A stretch of DNA of 17,310 nucleotides. Source: JBDKTH01 sp964558295 (GTDB lineage Bacteria > Planctomycetota > Planctomycetia > Pirellulales > Thermoguttaceae). Location: NCBI GenBank assembly GCA_964558295.1, contig CAZLDQ010000123.1, forward strand, positions 1 through 17,310. Direction: 5' to 3'. The position numbers and the translations under genes were made by a program. Numbering within the stretch: position 1 is the first letter of the stretch; the number at the start of each line of letters is the position of its first letter. Shown here piece after piece: positions 15,351-17,310 of the stretch. The notes below the pieces were generated by a model. That model had not been told where the DNA came from, made no database searches, and saw only the letters and a program-made list of their open reading frames with translations.

Positions 15351-17075
15351 TCAGCCCGGTCTCCCCAGAAGCTTGCGCAATTGGGGCCAAGTCCGCGTGT
15401 TGGCCACATCTTCCTTGGTCAGCCCACCGCGCCGGGCCTGCAAGATCCCATATCGCATCATGTCCAGTCCGTCTGCACTATGTGCGTCGGTCGAAATGAC
15501 AATCGGCACCCGATAGCTCTTGGCCATGGCGCAGGCAACGTCATCCAGGTCCAACCGGCGGGGATTGGCATTAAGTTCCATCATCTTGCCATGATCTTGG
15601 GCTGCCCGGAGTACCGCCTCCAGATCGATTTCGTACGCTTTGCGTTCACCGATTAGCCGGCCAGTCGGATGGGCAATCGCACAAACATAAGGGTTTTCCA
15701 AGGCCTCAATTACCCGCCGAGTAATTTGTTCCCGAGGCTGATTCTGCCCAAAGTGCACACTTGCCACCACCCAATCGGCCTCGGCCAGGACATCGTCGGA
15801 TAGATCAAGACCGCTGCGTTCGAGGATATCGACTTCGACGCCTTTGAGAAGCGTGAACCCAGCCAGCCGTTCGTTGAGCTTGTCGATTTCCTTCCACTGT
15901 TTCCGCAATCGCTTGGCATCCAGGCCATTGGCAATCGTGGTCCGTTTGGAATGGTCGGTGATGGCCAGATACTTCAGACCGCGCAATTGGGCCGCCGAGA
16001 CCATCTCCTCAATGCTCTCGGTGCCGTCGGACCAAACAGTATGAGCATGAAGATCGCCACGAATATCGGCAAGTTCCACGAGTTTGGGTAATCCCGTGGA
16101 GGTCGAAGCCCACTCGAATTCCTGGCGTGCCTCTCGAAGTTCCGGAGGAAACCAGGGAAGTCCCAAAGCCTTGTAAACCTCCTCTTCCGTTCGGCCGGCG
16201 ATCTGTTTCTCGCCCCGAAACACGCCGTACTCATTGACTTTCAGTCCCAGGGCTTTGGCCATCCCACGCAGGACGACGTTGTGTTCCTTGGAGCCGGTGA
16301 AGTACTGCAGCGCGGCCCCGAACGACTCCGGTGGTACGACCCGCAGGTCGACTTGCAGCCCCGTGTCGAGTCGAACCGACATCTTGGTCTCACCACGAAC
16401 CAGCACCTGAGCCAAGCCAGGATAAGTAGCCAGGCAGTTCATCGCCTCCTTGCTGTCCTGAGCGATGGCGAGTATGTCCAGATCTCCGACTGTGTCCCTT
16501 CCGCGCCGGTAACTCCCGGCGACCTCAAGCGTATCGATCGTGTTGCACCGCCGCAGGTGAGCAAGGATCTCCTGGGCGATCCGATCGGCTTCAGCCCAGA
16601 AGGTCCGTTGCTCGGCTTGTGTGGCGATCTCCAGGCCGCTGAGAATCGACTCCTCGGTCTTTGCCCCAAACCCTTTCAGTTCGCGCACACGATGCTGCAG
16701 GCATGCCTCGCGCAACTCAACAAGATTCCTGACGCCCAGTTCGTGGTAGAGGGCAGCGGCACGCTTCGGCCCCAAGCCGGGCACGCGGAGAATCGCCAAC
16801 ACCCCTCGGGGCACCTTTTCGAGCAACTCCTCGAGCATTGGCAAAGTCCCGGTCTGGACTAGAACCCCGATCTTGTCAGCCAGATCCTTGCCGATCCCGC
16901 CAATGTCGGTTAGTTTCCGATTGGGATCCGCGAGAATCTCCTCTGCGGATTCCAGCAGTCCTCGAATTGCCCTAGCCGCATTCCGATAGGCGCGGACCCG
17001 AAACGGATTGGCATCCTGGAACTCCAACAGATCGGCAATCTGATCGAAAACGTCAGCAATCTGGGCGTTGGTCAT
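15351..17075 (-). CDS. polX: DNA polymerase/3'-5' exonuclease PolX (family X polymerase with PHP domain)
   Basis: The product is 574 residues, near the usual bacterial PolX length (about 570). Order: an N-terminal 8-kDa-type region with helix-hairpin-helix motifs (LTDIGGIGKDLADKI, LRVPGLGPKRAA, LKGFGAKTEES); the nucleotidyltransferase palm with GSYRRGRDTVGDLDIL, whose catalytic Asp are D198, D200 and D243 (QVDLRVV); and a C-terminal PHP phosphoesterase. The PHP metal ligands are all present: H343 and H345 (LHAHT), D374 and H375 (ITDHS), E414 (GVEVD), H441 (ASVHFG), H469 (IAHPTG), D530 and H532 (TDAHS). Both gap-filling synthesis and exonuclease activity are therefore expected, in base-excision or break repair. 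I took the ATG at 17075; GTG at 17081 is the alternative and no ribosome binding site is obvious. The stop faces the outer-membrane barrel gene across a 159-base region without recognised features. Confidence 0.93.
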   Translation of the reverse strand: MTNAQIADVFDQIADLLEFQDANPFRVRAYRNAARAIRGLLESAEEILADPNRKLTDIGGIGKDLADKIGVLVQTGTLPMLEELLEKVPRGVLAILRVPGLGPKRAAALYHELGVRNLVELREACLQHRVRELKGFGAKTEESILSGLEIATQAEQRTFWAEADRIAQEILAHLRRCNTIDTLEVAGSYRRGRDTVGDLDILAIAQDSKEAMNCLATYPGLAQVLVRGETKMSVRLDTGLQVDLRVVPPESFGAALQYFTGSKEHNVVLRGMAKALGLKVNEYGVFRGEKQIAGRTEEEVYKALGLPWFPPELREARQEFEWASTSTGLPKLVELADIRGDLHAHTVWSDGTESIEEMVSAAQLRGLKYLAITDHSKRTTIANGLDAKRLRKQWKEIDKLNERLAGFTLLKGVEVDILERSGLDLSDDVLAEADWVVASVHFGQNQPREQITRRVIEALENPYVCAIAHPTGRLIGERKAYEIDLEAVLRAAQDHGKMMELNANPRRLDLDDVACAMAKSYRVPIVISTDAHSADGLDMMRYGILQARRGGLTKEDVANTRTWPQLRKLLGRPG

Positions 17076-17206
17076 ACACACATAAGGCCAGGACGGACGA
17101 GCACGAGCACAACCCTATGTCTCGAGACCTGCATCAAACCCGGATGTACAGAGCCGGCTTACTCCTGGTGATGCGAGGGACACTGAAGGAATCTTATCGA
17201 TCAGAG

Positions 17207-17227
17207 GGGGGTAGTTCAAGTACCCCC
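17207..17227. terminator. Short GC-rich hairpin upstream of polX
   Basis: GGGGGTA (17207-17213), loop GTTCAAG, TACCCCC (17221-17227): a perfect 7-bp stem. It could end a leftward gene lying beyond the window, or be a regulatory structure. There is no T-run on either strand. Confidence 0.35.
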
Positions 17228-17310
17228 TCGCCATGTGTTGTCCACAGATAGAAATGTCCTTGCGCTACGTTGAACTTGGGAAAGGAGGATAGATGTAGGA
17301 TACGCCTTGA
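17228..17310. other. Edge region with a strong ribosome binding site and no visible gene
   Basis: AAAGGAGG (17281-17288) is a strong Shine-Dalgarno sequence, but the nearest ATG (17293-17295) is followed at once by TAG. A single DnaA-box-like TTGTCCACA sits at 17238-17246. The gene meant to follow, if any, may start beyond the window. Confidence 0.3.

Noticed and set aside
17238..17246. Replication origin suggested by a DnaA-box-like sequence
   Set aside because: A single near-match with no cluster of boxes, no AT-rich unwinding region and no dnaA or dnaN gene.

Overview
The window looks like a planctomycete chromosome segment, probably Pirellulales-like and from a draft or metagenome assembly. 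This rests on protein types: secreted FG-GAP/VCBS and LamG/parallel beta-helix proteins, a Tat-exported sugar isomerase, and large secreted repeat proteins of unknown function. There is no ribosomal or other direct phylogenetic marker. A run of ten Ns (12337-12346) inside birA marks an assembly join. I saw no tRNA, rRNA, CRISPR array, insertion sequence or phage gene.

Layout. (1) 41-97(-): an 18-codon signal-peptide-like ORF with a strong ribosome binding site that stops at once, perhaps the broken start of a gene lying to the left. (2) 528-5303(+): a seven-bladed-type FG-GAP/VCBS protein, then a 1162-residue putative lipoprotein with two LamG domains, a right-handed beta-helix, a PKD-like domain and a C-terminal beta-sandwich. 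(3) 5431-6333(-): a Tat-exported xylose-isomerase-like TIM-barrel enzyme, convergent with the previous gene across a strong hairpin. These three suggest extracellular or periplasmic handling of a polysaccharide and its sugars. (4) 6721-7824(+): an RlmM-like rRNA 2'-O-methyltransferase. (5) 8239-11833(+): two secreted proteins with the same kind of ribosome binding site. The first carries twelve copies of a DxxGNDxY repeat; the second is a probable alpha/alpha-toroid protein with a QW-like motif. A sigma70-like promoter, a 12-bp palindrome and a folded leader lie upstream. (6) 11806-12578(-): biotin protein ligase (birA), overlapping the preceding gene tail to tail and split by the gap. (7) 12827-15191(+): two tandem paralogous outer-membrane beta-barrel proteins, divergent from birA. 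(8) 15351-17075(-): PolX, a family-X DNA polymerase with a PHP nuclease domain, all expected active-site residues present.

The housekeeping genes (methyltransferase, birA, polX) are interspersed with export-directed genes. The least explained and most interesting part is the secreted pair at 8239-11833 with its regulatory region. The tandem barrels and the multidomain beta-helix lipoprotein come next.
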